Positions 1 through 8,939 of a DNA stretch of 64,000 nt are shown piece by piece; within the stretch, counting starts at the first letter, position 1, and each line of letters starts with the position of its first letter. The translations under genes and the position numbers were made by a program. Under the pieces are notes generated by a model that searched no databases, had not been told where the DNA came from, and saw only the letters and a list, made by a program, of their open reading frames with translations. The DNA is from Stieleria varia (GTDB lineage: Bacteria; Planctomycetota; Planctomycetia; Pirellulales; Pirellulaceae), in assembly GCF_038443385.1 (NCBI RefSeq), contig NZ_CP151726.1, positions 6,138,001 through 6,202,000 on the forward strand, in the 5' to 3' direction.

Positions 1-231
1 TCCAACGATAACGCCGAGAGCAAAGCACCAGCACACCGCCACGTCCGGCTTCTCATGAGCGTACTGTTGCAATTGCCCGAGAAGGTTTTTTGCGGGCGTA
101 GCTATAAAATGCTCGGCGGCAGCCTGGCCGTGGCGGCTCAGTGCTTCGCCGACGCTTCGATCAGAAGACTCATTGTCGGATTTCGGCGTGGAGGTCTTCG
201 GACCGCGCGACTGAGATGGTGCATTGGACAT
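1..231 (-). CDS. DUF883/ElaB-like membrane-anchored protein, N-terminal part
   Basis: The reverse strand opens with an ATG at 231 and stays open for 77 codons to the window edge, so the stop is outside. The N-terminal half is Ser/Pro/Lys rich and hydrophilic. It is followed by an amphipathic stretch and then 'YAHEKPDVAVCW' leading into a hydrophobic 'CFALGVIVG' segment. The E-K-P-D-V-A motif just before a C-terminal membrane span is the hallmark I associate with short planctomycete proteins related to ElaB/YqjD (DUF883), which tether ribosomes or stress factors to the membrane in E. coli. A GGAAA lies about 9 nt upstream of the ATG. It runs in the same direction as the CsbD-like and DUF2892-like genes upstream of it, suggesting a small envelope-stress cluster. 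Family assignment is from motif memory; the C-terminus is unseen. Confidence 0.65.
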   Translation of the reverse strand, partial: MSNAPSQSRGPKTSTPKSDNESSDRSVGEALSRHGQAAAEHFIATPAKNLLGQLQQYAHEKPDVAVCWCFALGVIVG

Positions 232-275
232 AATGGTGTTTCCAGTAATGCGATGGTGTGAGCAGTTAAGTTCGC

Positions 276-749
276 CTATCGTCGCCCAGCGTTGGGGAGG
301 CAGGATTGCAGTAACGATTCTTTCTGCTGAGAACGAAAGTAGGCCGCAGTGGCAAGCACGCCCCACGCCACGCCTGTGACGAAAATCAGACCGCCGACAA
401 CGCCAGGCCGTTCGTCGACTTCGTATCGGACACGTTCAATGGCTGATTGAACCGGTGGAACAATGTGCTGGCTGACTTGTTCACCTAAGTGACCTGCACG
501 TTGCAACACTGACGGTGCTGGAGCAAACTCCCGCACCACGGCTTGAATTTCCTCAGCGGATGTTTCGGTAGCCACTCTCAGAAAGTGTTCGATCTCGAAG
601 ACATCACAGCGGAGCGATTCGACATCACGTTGATCGAGATGCGGCCACCGCTCGGTGATTGCTGCCTTGACTCGAGCCCAAGGTTCTTCCGACCAGTGAG
701 AATCACTGGGAAGCTTCTTCGCCACGTTGGTTTCAGTCTTTGGATTCAC
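276..749 (-). CDS. CsbD-like protein with a C-terminal membrane span
   Basis: This is a 157-residue protein. I chose the GTG at 749 over the longer frame because AGGAG sits 8 nt upstream and the extra 28 residues are His/Arg rich and unlike protein. The N-terminal part, 'WARVKAAITERWPHLDQRD' and the next helix, matches the W-x2-[VI]-K-x3-[IK]-x2-x-W-x2-L-x3-D pattern of CsbD general-stress proteins. The middle is amphipathic helix (residues about 60-120), and residues about 125-147 ('GGLIFVTGVAWGVLATAA') form one membrane helix. A soluble CsbD-like head on a membrane anchor suggests a role at the inner membrane under stress. It lies between two other small membrane-associated genes on the same strand. 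Confidence 0.7.
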   Translation of the reverse strand: MNPKTETNVAKKLPSDSHWSEEPWARVKAAITERWPHLDQRDVESLRCDVFEIEHFLRVATETSAEEIQAVVREFAPAPSVLQRAGHLGEQVSQHIVPPVQSAIERVRYEVDERPGVVGGLIFVTGVAWGVLATAAYFRSQQKESLLQSCLPNAGRR

Positions 750-910
750 ATCTGCACTCCTGTGCAAAAGTTTGTTAGGGGAAACGCATCCGCGATGCCA
801 ACGATGCGAATGGCAACAACGGTGTCCGTCCAAAAACGTGTCGGAGACACTGCAACTTTTCGGCTCCGCAAATGGCGAGAGTGCGTGACGTACTGGTGAA
901 GTGGGCAGGG

Positions 911-1369
911 CTACTGCTCGGCACCAACAAACGCGGCTTCGGCATCCGCATGGACGCCATCACGCGAAATGATTCGTTCGAAGTCACCTCGCAACGCTTT
1001 CAGCGCGTAGCGTTCCTCATTGATCTCGGCTGATGTGCGGAACCCCATTCGTCGCAGGATCGGCAGTGGGGGACACCAACCTTGCAGTGCATGTTGAAAC
1101 AGGAATCCGGTCACCAAACCGGGAAGTAGAAGCCATCGTTTGTCGACTGTCGCCGACAACACCACTCCAGAAAAGGCGAGTGCCGAGGCATTGCATTCAA
1201 GCGCCCGCTCGATGTCCCATTCGTGATCGAGTTCCAGAAGACGGTCGCTCACTTCCTGCGGCGACCTCGTCGAATAGAATGCAATTCGCTCACGCGTCTG
1301 CTCAGCGATTTGCCGATTGGTGGCATCGCAAGTATGCAACTCAACGCGTTGATTCGTCGCTGGTATCAT
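911..1369 (-). CDS. DUF2892 (YgaP-like) membrane protein
   Basis: This is a 152-residue protein. The ATG at 1369 is preceded by GGAG with 6-nt spacing, so I prefer it to the start 20 codons upstream. Residues 1-70 are hydrophilic and helical. Residues about 70-110 hold two adjacent hydrophobic stretches ('LAFSGVVLSATV' and 'LLLPGLVTGFLFQHALQGWC'), followed by 'PPLPILRRMGFRTSAEINEE'. The W-C-P-P-[LV]-P-x-[FL]-R-R-[LM]-G-F-R-T ending is the conserved tail of the inner-membrane DUF2892 domain known from YgaP, here without the rhodanese domain. It is first in a minus-strand run with the CsbD-like and DUF883-like genes. Its biochemical role is unknown. Confidence 0.7.
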   Translation of the reverse strand: MIPATNQRVELHTCDATNRQIAEQTRERIAFYSTRSPQEVSDRLLELDHEWDIERALECNASALAFSGVVLSATVDKRWLLLPGLVTGFLFQHALQGWCPPLPILRRMGFRTSAEINEERYALKALRGDFERIISRDGVHADAEAAFVGAEQ

Positions 1370-1672
1370 CGGTTTCTCCACTTTCGGGTTTGAAAAAGCT
1401 CCAGTTGCCGCTTCTCGATTGTTGAGCATACGTTGTTACGGTCCATAGATTTGCGGTTTCAGGAACGCAACTGATTCGCCGAAGCGTGTCCGGGCTTTTG
1501 GAAAGACTATCTGGCCAGCAAATAACGCAAAAACTGTTCCGCTCATTTGCTGTGGAGGCTCAAGTCGGATCGGAACATCTTTTGCACGCCCACCGTTTTC
1601 AACGGCATTGCGACTTTTCCAACAACGATTGGATCAGTCAATTCAAATCAACCTTCACAGGAGTCGGTTTTA

Positions 1673-2017
1673 GTGCCCAAGCAGCCTACAAAACGAATTC
1701 GGAGAACTGATCCTGACGTAGTGGACGCGAAACTTCCACTGAATGATCAGCTAACGGTCGAGATGCTCGGAACTACGTCACAGATGAACTCGGGACCCGA
1801 AAACGGCGAGCTGTTGCTTCGTGGCACTGAAAGAATGAATGGATCGTCGACACGGGGCAACGGTGTTGACAACGCGGTCAATTGGAACGGTGCGATCTGC
1901 TTTGACCGCAATGCGGCGGACGACGCGACCAACCATTTGTCCGAGAGCGGCGACGCCCTGCGCACCGAAGATCCGGTGCCTTTAGACGTCTGGCTCGCCA
2001 GGCCTGAAGACGGCTAA
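1673..2017 (+). CDS. Hypothetical protein, 114 residues
   Basis: A GTG at 1673 has a good ribosome-binding site (CAGGAG, 1658-1663, about 9 nt away) and opens a 114-codon frame. The product begins 'VPKQPTKRIRRTDPDVVDAK' (initiator Val read as Met), is strongly hydrophilic, has no signal peptide or membrane segment, and is rich in Asn, Asp and Gly. I recognise no domain. The frame is open further upstream, but that part looks non-coding. It sits in front of the Rho-N/SAP-like gene on the same strand with a 90-nt gap. Because it lacks recognisable homology it could be a chance frame; the ribosome-binding site is the main support. Confidence 0.4.
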   Translation: MPKQPTKRIRRTDPDVVDAKLPLNDQLTVEMLGTTSQMNSGPENGELLLRGTERMNGSSTRGNGVDNAVNWNGAICFDRNAADDATNHLSESGDALRTEDPVPLDVWLARPEDG

Positions 2018-2108
2018 GTCAAAACAGAAGCGTTCCGATGCACTGCTAAGAGCACAATGCCGATTTCCACGCTTACCCTACATTGATTCCCTTCTTGGAG
2101 ATAACGTC

Positions 2109-2405
2109 ATGGCTGAGTGGACTGATAAAGATGAACGGCAGTACGAGCACATCAAAGACAGCCAACTTGAGCGAGGCAAACCGGAAGATGATGCGAAAGA
2201 GGTCGCTGCCCGAACAGTGAATAAACAGCGGCGAGAGGACGGACGAACTCCGAACCAAACGACGCAGGGCACCGGGAATCCTAACACGCCGCTGGAAGAT
2301 CGCACGGTCGATGAACTTCGCAATCGAGCCGCCGAGTTAAACATCAAAGGTCGTAGCAAAATGAGAAAGTCAGAACTCATCGAGGCAATTCGCAACGCCA
2401 GCTAA
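2109..2405 (+). CDS. Small Rho N-terminal (SAP-like) domain protein
   Basis: This is a 98-residue hydrophilic protein with a well placed ribosome-binding site (GGAG about 9 nt before the ATG). Residues 1-45 are highly charged ('DKDERQYEHIKDSQLERG'), and the middle carries a 'RTPNQTTQGTGNPNTPLEDR' linker. The C-terminal 35 residues, 'TVDELRNRAAELNIKGRS' then 'MRKSELIEAIRN', fit the Rho-N / SAP helix-extended loop-helix fold that binds nucleic acid. Similar small proteins with the same 'ARTVNKQRR' core occur widely in soil and marine bacteria and are usually annotated as Rho termination factor N-terminal domain proteins or plasmid-stabilisation-like proteins. Regulatory or nucleoid role is inference. 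The next gene is convergent. Confidence 0.75.
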   Translation: MAEWTDKDERQYEHIKDSQLERGKPEDDAKEVAARTVNKQRREDGRTPNQTTQGTGNPNTPLEDRTVDELRNRAAELNIKGRSKMRKSELIEAIRNAS

Positions 2406-2563
2406 GGTTGATTTCTCGGTAATGAGTGTATCATCCCTTGACCCGTTTACGGATTTGCTCGTCAACAGCTGTGTCGGCTCGGGCCGGCATCTATTCGGCA
2501 ATCACAGACGATGCTGACCCTCGCCGTTTTCGACGCGTTGACAGCTGACATCGCGATAGACAC

Positions 2564-5500
2564 TCAGTCCGCACGTGCTGGAAAACTTGAATTCCTCGGC
2601 ATTTCCCAGCGGCGAATTGCGTGGTCGCTACCCGCCTCATTTCCAAAGCTCGCTCCGCCCTTTCCTCCGCCGCCCGACAGCAGATATCGACCATCTGGGG
2701 AGACGGTAATTGCCCAGGCAATCTCATGATGATCGCTTAAACGATACAGTTCGTCACCTGACTGAGCATCCCATATACGCACCGTTCCATCACCAAGTGC
2801 TCCAATGACTTGCATTCCATCTTGGGAAAACTTAACACCAAAAACTCTAACGCCATTGGTCGCGATGCGACACCGCGACTGTCCCGCAGCGACATCCCAA
2901 ACAATTGCCTCGCTGCCGCCACAACTGGCCGCGAACTGTCCGTCAGCCGAAAAGGAAATGTCCTCAACTGGACTGGAGTGGCCAGAGAGCATGTGAATCC
3001 GTTTCCGTTGGGCAACGTCGTACAAGTACAGCAGCTCAGCTGACGCAGCAAGGACATGCTGAGAAGTAGGTGAGATTGCGACGGCGAGAACACGATCTGG
3101 CAGACGATCCAAATCCTCAAGTTTTTCGCTCGCTTCAATGTCCCATAGACGGATCTTCGCATCGTCACCACCGGATACAGCCAAATGCCCCCCAGGACTG
3201 ATGGCCGTCTCGAGTACGCGTCCCTCGTGACTCGTCAATTTCTGAATCTCTTCTCCTGTTTCGATATTCCAAAGCCGCAACGTACCGTCGTGTCCAGAGG
3301 ATAAGAGTTTCGTGCCGTTGTCAGCAAAGTGAACACTTTGGACATCATCCGTATGTCCATCAAAGCGGCGTAACTCCTTGCCTAGATGCACATCCCATAG
3401 TCGAACCGTCTTGTCTCCCTTGGGCCATCCGCTGGCGGAAGCCGCTAGCTGGCCATCGGGTGAGAAAGCGAGATCGCGAATCGGGCCTTCATGGCCATGC
3501 ATCCAGTTGAGTGGGGTGATCGAATGTCGATACGCCGTGCGGTCGCTCGATTCCCAAAGCGTGACTGCGAGCCCTTCGCCACCGGCCGCAACGACGTCAC
3601 CACCAGGACTCATCGCCAGTGTTCGGGGCAGTACGTCGGGCGTATCTAATGCCAGTACTTGTTCCCCCGTTGCCATATCCCATAGTTTGACAGTACGGTC
3701 TTCCGAGCAAGTAAGAAGCCGTTTGCCGTCAGGACTGATGGCCATGTCAGCAATGTTTCGGTTGTGAGCCGTGAACGTTTTCAGCGGCTTACCGGACTTT
3801 AGTTCGATCAGATGTACCGATTGATGGACAGCACACGCCAACATTTCATCGTTGGATACAAAGACGGCGTTTGCGGTGCCAATTTGAGGGAACTCCATCA
3901 CCAGCAACCCCGTTTCGCTTTCCCAGACTTTGCTCCCGAGACTTGAGGCGGCCGCCAGTAGACGACCGTCAGAACTGTAAGTTAGCGACTTGATTTCTTC
4001 TCCGCTTCCAGCGAGCGTATGGATTTCCTGCCTCGTTTTCGAGTCCCACACCTGCACCGTGTTGTCGACAGTCCCCGTAACGAGAAAGCGACCATCTGGG
4101 CTGAACTCTACTGCGCGAAGCGGACTTTTGCTTTTCAAAAAAGTGTTGATTCTTGATCCGGTCGCTACGTCCCATATCATGACGGTCCGATCTTCACTTG
4201 CCGTAGCAATTGAAATGCCATCGGGGCTGAAGGCGAAACTGTTTACCGCACCGGTGTGCCCGGTTAGCCGATGCGATTTGGCGAGAGTCGTCGTGTTCCA
4301 AAACTGTACGGCTCCCGGATCGCCAACATTCCACACCGCGGTGTCGACACAAGCCAGCCAACGTTGATCGGGACTAAACTTCATATCGGAAACGGTTTTT
4401 TGCTGCCCAGAAAGCAGAATGCTTTCTTGGCTGCTGCTCGCATCCCAGATCTTGATCATGCGATTTCTCGCACACGAAATGATGCGAGCGTCGTCAGGAT
4501 GAACCACTATGCTGGCCACATCATGAGTGTGTCCCTTGAACACACGCAGCAGTTTGCCCGAGTTCGTATCCCATACGTGCACCGCTTGATCGTTGCCACC
4601 ACTTACAAGCCGCTGGCCATCACGTTGAAATGCAACGCTAAGAATCTGACCGGCACCTTTCAGAACGATGAGTTCTTTTCCAGTCCCCGTATCGCAGATC
4701 TGAATGTCGGTACTCCAACCACTGCAAGCCAGTCGTTTACTATCAGGGCTGAATGCCAGTGCTGTTACTGCACTATAGTTGGAACGCCAATGGGCAGTCG
4801 CTTCGCCTGTTTGGTAGTTCCAAAATTCGACATGTCCTCCACGCCTGCCGGTTGCCAGTAAATGACCATCAGGACTAAATCGGATCGCAAGCACCCCGGA
4901 TTTCGCTTGGGGCTTAACAGATAGTTGCTTCGCCGCATCGATGTCCCACAGACAAATCTCACCGAGTTCGGAATTTTCAAAATCTCCTCCCGCTGATGCG
5001 AGTAACTTGCCGTTGGGATGAAAAGACAAAGACTCGATCGGATGCTGATGATCCTGAAGAGAAGTGAGCAGGCGACCGGATTTCACATCCCAAACTCGAA
5101 CTATCCTATCGGCACCACCACTTGCCAATCTCTTACCATCAGGACTGAACGCAACGCTCAACGTATGACCAGTGACTCCATTGAGCCGAGCAATGTTTTT
5201 TCCCGTTTCAATGTCCCATAAATGGAGTTGATTGCCCGCGCTGGCAATGATTGTGCCGTCGGGACTAATGGCCACATCATTCAGCCATGAGTCATGCGAA
5301 TCAATCGTGAGCAAGTCGCTATGACAAGCGTTCCACCAATAGTGCCATTCAAAGCCCCGTAGATCTTCATCGTCATCAGTCACGGGCTGTTGCGAGTTCA
5401 ACATCTCTACTGTACGACCAACGTTGTCGTTTTTCCATGCGTTCTGGGCCAAGTTCATTTGCGACACATAGAGGTGTCGGGCCATCGTACGCTGGGAACG

Positions 5501-6889
5501 GCGTGCCTCGTCAGCGGCCTGTTCGGCTTGCTCCCTATGACTGTCGGCAAGCTCTCTGGCGGCTTGCTCGTTGACCGCGAAATAGGATGAAACAATCGTT
5601 CCAATCATCAAGACGACGGCGACAAGTGCCATTAGGCTGGCGACACCTGGATTGCGAGCACACCATCGATACGTCCGCTCCAGGCGACCGACCGGACGAG
5701 CCAGTATTGGTTCGCCCCTCACAAAGCGACCGAGTTCATCGGCTAGCGCGTCGGCTGATTCGTAACGCTTCTTCGGTTCCTTTTGCAAACATTTTAGACA
5801 GATTGTCTCTAGATCTAGCGGGACTTGAGGATTGAGTTGACGTGGTGGAACCGCGTCTTGCTCAAGCACTTGCAGGAGCGTGTCGACGACGTTTGCAGAC
5901 TGAAAAGGAGGGCGACCGACAAGTGCTGAGTACAAGACTGCCCCCAACGAGTAGACGTCAGCCGCAGGTCCGATTTCCTTCAGCTTTGCGGACGCTTGTT
6001 CAGGAGGCATATAGCTAGGTGTACCAAGGATCTGCCCCGTCCCTGTCAACTCGCTCGTGTCAGCGGTGTGTTTCGCTAATCCAAAGTCAGTAACCAAGGG
6101 CTCATACCAACCAGCACGTTGCGGACATTCAGACGTCGGTCCTAATAGGACCGTACTCTTGCTACTACCAGAACTACGAGAATCAGGCCGGGACATAAGA
6201 ATGTTTGCTGGTTTCAGGTCGCGATGGATTACTCCACGTGAGTGTGCATAGCCAATCGTTTCTGCCACTTGTCGGACAATCCCAGCAGCCTCCCGAGGCG
6301 TTAACGGTCCGTCGATCAAAACTTGAGCTAAACTAGGTCCGTCGACAAACGCCATGGAAAAGAAGTGTTGTCCATTGTGTTCGCCGACTTCATAGATCGG
6401 AACAATTCCAGGATGCTGCAAATTCGCGGAAGCTTCGGCCTCATGGTAGAAACGCCGTACGTCGCAATCAGAGGCGAGTTGTCCGGTCAATATCATCTTG
6501 ATCGCAACGATTCGATCAAGGTTGACTTGCCGCGCTTTGTACACGACACCCATCCCGCCACGGGCGATTTCAGATAGTAACTCGTAGTCTCCGAAATAAG
6601 CGATCGGCTGTCGGTGGGCTCCAACGGATCGATTCGGATTTACAAACCCTTCCATCGTGGGCTCAACAGTGTTTTGGTCACGGATGGCTGTGAGAGGCGC
6701 GATGGTGACATCATCCATGAAGTTTCTTAAGTCTTCGTCGGCATCAATAGCGGAACGTACCGAATCTGCATGATCAGGATTCTCGTCAAGCAGACTGTTT
6801 GCCTGCGAAAACCTTCCCGCTTTGACCAGCTCGATGTACTCCGCCAATACACTTTCAAACTCTCTACGATCCATACGGGAATCACTCAT
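2564..6889 (-). CDS. Membrane Ser/Thr protein kinase with 21 WD40 repeats
   Basis: This is a 1441-residue Hanks-type kinase. Residues 1-95 form a helical N-terminal region typical of planctomycete kinases. The kinase domain covers about 100-400: glycine loop 'ARGGMGVVYKAR' (109-120), catalytic Lys131, HRD at 222-224 ('HRDLKPANIL') and DFG at 268-270. The stretch between the HRDLKPAN motif and DFG carries an unusual insertion of roughly 30 residues rich in Ser. One membrane helix lies at about 415-438, followed by a short Ala/Glu/Gln coiled coil ('EQAARELADSHREQAEQA'). The rest is WD40: I count 21 repeats by their 'SPDG...VWD' cores, enough for three seven-bladed propellers. It probably phosphorylates cytoplasmic targets in response to ligand or protein binding by the propellers on the far side of the membrane; the ligand is unknown. 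Confidence 0.93.
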   Translation of the reverse strand: MSDSRMDRREFESVLAEYIELVKAGRFSQANSLLDENPDHADSVRSAIDADEDLRNFMDDVTIAPLTAIRDQNTVEPTMEGFVNPNRSVGAHRQPIAYFGDYELLSEIARGGMGVVYKARQVNLDRIVAIKMILTGQLASDCDVRRFYHEAEASANLQHPGIVPIYEVGEHNGQHFFSMAFVDGPSLAQVLIDGPLTPREAAGIVRQVAETIGYAHSRGVIHRDLKPANILMSRPDSRSSGSSKSTVLLGPTSECPQRAGWYEPLVTDFGLAKHTADTSELTGTGQILGTPSYMPPEQASAKLKEIGPAADVYSLGAVLYSALVGRPPFQSANVVDTLLQVLEQDAVPPRQLNPQVPLDLETICLKCLQKEPKKRYESADALADELGRFVRGEPILARPVGRLERTYRWCARNPGVASLMALVAVVLMIGTIVSSYFAVNEQAARELADSHREQAEQAADEARRSQRTMARHLYVSQMNLAQNAWKNDNVGRTVEMLNSQQPVTDDDEDLRGFEWHYWWNACHSDLLTIDSHDSWLNDVAISPDGTIIASAGNQLHLWDIETGKNIARLNGVTGHTLSVAFSPDGKRLASGGADRIVRVWDVKSGRLLTSLQDHQHPIESLSFHPNGKLLASAGGDFENSELGEICLWDIDAAKQLSVKPQAKSGVLAIRFSPDGHLLATGRRGGHVEFWNYQTGEATAHWRSNYSAVTALAFSPDSKRLACSGWSTDIQICDTGTGKELIVLKGAGQILSVAFQRDGQRLVSGGNDQAVHVWDTNSGKLLRVFKGHTHDVASIVVHPDDARIISCARNRMIKIWDASSSQESILLSGQQKTVSDMKFSPDQRWLACVDTAVWNVGDPGAVQFWNTTTLAKSHRLTGHTGAVNSFAFSPDGISIATASEDRTVMIWDVATGSRINTFLKSKSPLRAVEFSPDGRFLVTGTVDNTVQVWDSKTRQEIHTLAGSGEEIKSLTYSSDGRLLAAASSLGSKVWESETGLLVMEFPQIGTANAVFVSNDEMLACAVHQSVHLIELKSGKPLKTFTAHNRNIADMAISPDGKRLLTCSEDRTVKLWDMATGEQVLALDTPDVLPRTLAMSPGGDVVAAGGEGLAVTLWESSDRTAYRHSITPLNWMHGHEGPIRDLAFSPDGQLAASASGWPKGDKTVRLWDVHLGKELRRFDGHTDDVQSVHFADNGTKLLSSGHDGTLRLWNIETGEEIQKLTSHEGRVLETAISPGGHLAVSGGDDAKIRLWDIEASEKLEDLDRLPDRVLAVAISPTSQHVLAASAELLYLYDVAQRKRIHMLSGHSSPVEDISFSADGQFAASCGGSEAIVWDVAAGQSRCRIATNGVRVFGVKFSQDGMQVIGALGDGTVRIWDAQSGDELYRLSDHHEIAWAITVSPDGRYLLSGGGGKGGASFGNEAGSDHAIRRWEMPRNSSFPARAD

Positions 6890-7104
6890 TCTTGTGCGAC
6901 CTAAACGAAACCTGATCTGAACGACTGCTGGTTAAACGCAGCAACGACGCGTTTTGGCGATTTACAAACCGAAACGTCATGTGACGAATTAGCGCTTTCG
7001 TGTTTAGTTTGTGGCTATTCCTTCGAATTGATCATGGCAGTGAACTCCGTCTATGAGCTTTTCAAGCCTTTTCGCTCTTCTCAAGTCGTAGACCAGTTGT
7101 CCGT

Positions 7105-7497
7105 TTACCTATCCATCTCAGATGTTTTATTGTCCGTCACTCGATTCTTTGCCAATCCGGTAGGTCCTAGAAAGGCGGCCACGGGCAGACCGACGCAGGC
7201 TCCGTACATTCCACCCTTAAGAAACCACTCGATGCTGCCTGGCGGCAATACTTCCGCTGCGGATGCAGCGAAGAAACAAGCGAGCATCGCTCCAAAGCCG
7301 CTGGCGAAGACCGACACTGGCCAATTCAAGCGCATCGACAACAGTTGGGCGAAGCACCCTGCCGTGGTCAGTCCAATGCCCATGAGCGTGACGCCGCCAC
7401 CCGGCGGCCACCAGAGCATCCCAAAAACCATCGCGCTGACCAGTCCCAGCAGTGCCGCAAGGGCTGATGCCGCACAACTAACAAATAGTCTGTTCAT
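7105..7497 (-). CDS. Small polytopic membrane protein, unknown function
   Basis: This is a 130-residue protein that is almost entirely hydrophobic, with about four predicted membrane helices: residues 5-28 ('SALAALLGLVSAMVFGMLWW'), 34-50, 60-85 ('VFASGFGAMLACFFAAS') and 95-112. It ends in a short charged tail, 'KNRVTDNKTSEMDR'. I recognise no family signature. It lies on the minus strand between the ECF sigma gene upstream and the WD40 kinase downstream, with gaps of about 300 and 215 nt, so it is probably transcribed alone. A plus-strand frame crossing it is longer but has no ribosome-binding site and lacks plausible protein composition. Confidence 0.6.
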   Translation of the reverse strand: MNRLFVSCAASALAALLGLVSAMVFGMLWWPPGGGVTLMGIGLTTAGCFAQLLSMRLNWPVSVFASGFGAMLACFFAASAAEVLPPGSIEWFLKGGMYGACVGLPVAAFLGPTGLAKNRVTDNKTSEMDR

Positions 7498-7801
7498 GTT
7501 CTCATCTAGAATTGCAGGGATTCGTAAGGGGTTTGGGCTCGACGAAATTGGATTTTTCTACTTTGCAGAGCCTGTCCATGCTCCAGATGAATCTGAAATT
7601 CCCGCAGACACGTCGTTTCAAGGCTTTTTTCCTCAGTTATCGAACTGGCTATCTGTTCCGTGTGACAATCGATACTCGACAGAGTGATCGCTTGACGAAT
7701 CCACCTACTCCGAGAATCAGTGCTGAGTGTCGAGTCTTGAGATGCTGCCCGTTTCAAACCTCTCCTTCCCCGCCGATGGCGGACTTGACCAGCAGCAGAA
7801 A
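7498..7801. other. Intergenic region, no gene seen
   Basis: These 304 bases separate the small membrane protein from the ECF sigma gene. Open frames on either strand that cross it run into the neighbouring genes and have arginine/serine-rich, non-protein-like composition. I see no strong hairpin and no RNA gene signature. It may hold the sigma gene terminator or the membrane-protein promoter, but nothing specific is visible. Confidence 0.5.
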
Positions 7802-8395
7802 TCAATGCTCTCCGATCATGCTGCGAAGTTCCGAAAGCGCTCTCAACCACAGCATGCGGACCGCTCCGACACTGCGCTTCATTCGCTGAGCGACCTCTTC
7901 GTGCGATAAGTCATGCAGATTGCGCAGTACAATGACTTCGCGATAATCCTCCGGCAATTCTTCCAAGACTTTGGCCAAAACAAGACTCCGTTCGTTTGCG
8001 ATCGCTTGTCCGCTGGGGGATGATTGTTGGGCCGCAAGGAAGTTTTCGATTCGTACGGAAGACTGAGCTAACGAAGCTTCGATGGAGGTCTCTCGCGAAA
8101 CATTGCGTTTTTGCGTTCCCGCGAAATGTCTCGCCAATTTCGCTAGTTGATGTGCAAGGATCTGTCGCAACCAAGCACGACGCTGAGCCTCACTGTCGCC
8201 CCGAAACTGGTCCCAATCCTGCCAAGCCGCGAGCATTGTTTGTTGAACGGCGTCTGACGCTGAGAATTTGCCTTGAAAACGACTGTCGATCTCCATCCGC
8301 GCAAGGCAACGCAGCCACGACTGGTAGCGAGTGAGTTGTTCGGATCGATGATCGTCCCTATTCAGTTCTGTCATGTCGATGTTTGCCGACCTCAT
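7802..8395 (-). CDS. ECF-type RNA polymerase sigma factor
   Basis: This is a 197-residue sigma-70 family protein. Region 2 covers about 25-95 ('SASDAVQQTMLAAWQDWDQF' holds the D-[AV]-V-Q-[QE]-x2-L region 2.2/2.3 core). Region 4 covers about 140-192 ('LPEDYREVIVLRNLHDLSHE' followed by 'EVAQRMKRSVGAVRMLWLRA'), a helix-turn-helix that should bind the -35 element. The N-terminal helix pair and the 'RSVGAVRMLWLRAL' ending match the ECF sigma group that is common in Pirellulaceae. Its 5' end overlaps the 3' end of the preceding gene by up to 38 nt (or 17 nt if Met8 is used), so translation is probably coupled. No anti-sigma gene is adjacent; the kinases nearby are candidate regulators. Confidence 0.88.
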   Translation of the reverse strand: MRSANIDMTELNRDDHRSEQLTRYQSWLRCLARMEIDSRFQGKFSASDAVQQTMLAAWQDWDQFRGDSEAQRRAWLRQILAHQLAKLARHFAGTQKRNVSRETSIEASLAQSSVRIENFLAAQQSSPSGQAIANERSLVLAKVLEELPEDYREVIVLRNLHDLSHEEVAQRMKRSVGAVRMLWLRALSELRSMIGEH

Positions 8396-8939
8396 TCATT
8401 CCGCGTTTCAGCAATCGTAGAATCTCGCCCTGGCTACGCCGCGTGTCAAACGCAAGCTGATCGATGCTGGTTCCTAGCAAGTAATGCTCGATGAAAACAC
8501 GTTGAATCTCGGATTCCAGCGAAGCAATCGCGTTTCCCAGTTGCGACAGTTGTGACAACGTGACGGCTTGCTGTGACTGCGACGGCAGATGATGCCGCAA
8601 AAAGTTTTCCATGGAATCGGAGATTGAGTTCAATTTCGCCTGCGCCACAGACACTTGCACATCCGTACGTCTGGCTAAAGACTCGCCAAGCAAGATGCGC
8701 AATTGGTGTGTGACTAACTCCTCCGCCCTATCGCTCCATTCAATTTCACCAGATTCCGCATCCCGAAGCACTTCCTCCACAACCCACCACATCTCACCGC
8801 GCCCCGGCAGTGACCAGTGCCAGAAATCATCAGCAAGAAACATCAAATAACCACGAGCATCTTCTTTGCGGGTTGCTCCGGACATCATTCGCCTCTCTCT
8901 CGACTCGCTCAATCGATCTTCCAAGCGCTGCCCGATCAT
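8358..8939 (-). CDS. Putative sigma-region-4-like HTH protein in a coupled cluster
   Basis: This is a 193-residue soluble protein. The N-terminal two thirds are helical and charged with a Trp-rich patch ('FWHWSLPGRGEMWWVVEEVL'). The last 50 residues ('LESEIQRVFIEHYLLGTSID' then 'QLAFDTRRSQGEILRLLKRG') resemble sigma region 4: a helix, an x-x-G-x-[ST]-x-x-x-[IL]-A turn and a recognition helix. The usual region 2 is not recognisable, so it may be a degenerate sigma factor or a separate DNA-binding regulator. It starts inside the stop codon of the ankyrin gene (TAATG) and its 3' end overlaps the ECF sigma gene, so all three genes are likely co-translated. The sigma-like reading is inference. Confidence 0.65.
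   Translation of the reverse strand: MIGQRLEDRLSESRERRMMSGATRKEDARGYLMFLADDFWHWSLPGRGEMWWVVEEVLRDAESGEIEWSDRAEELVTHQLRILLGESLARRTDVQVSVAQAKLNSISDSMENFLRHHLPSQSQQAVTLSQLSQLGNAIASLESEIQRVFIEHYLLGTSIDQLAFDTRRSQGEILRLLKRGMNEVGKHRHDRTE

Noticed and set aside
7028-7687. Plus-strand open frame of 219 codons
   Set aside because: It lies over the minus-strand membrane protein gene, lacks a ribosome-binding site and has Pro/Ser/Ala-rich composition typical of an antisense shadow.
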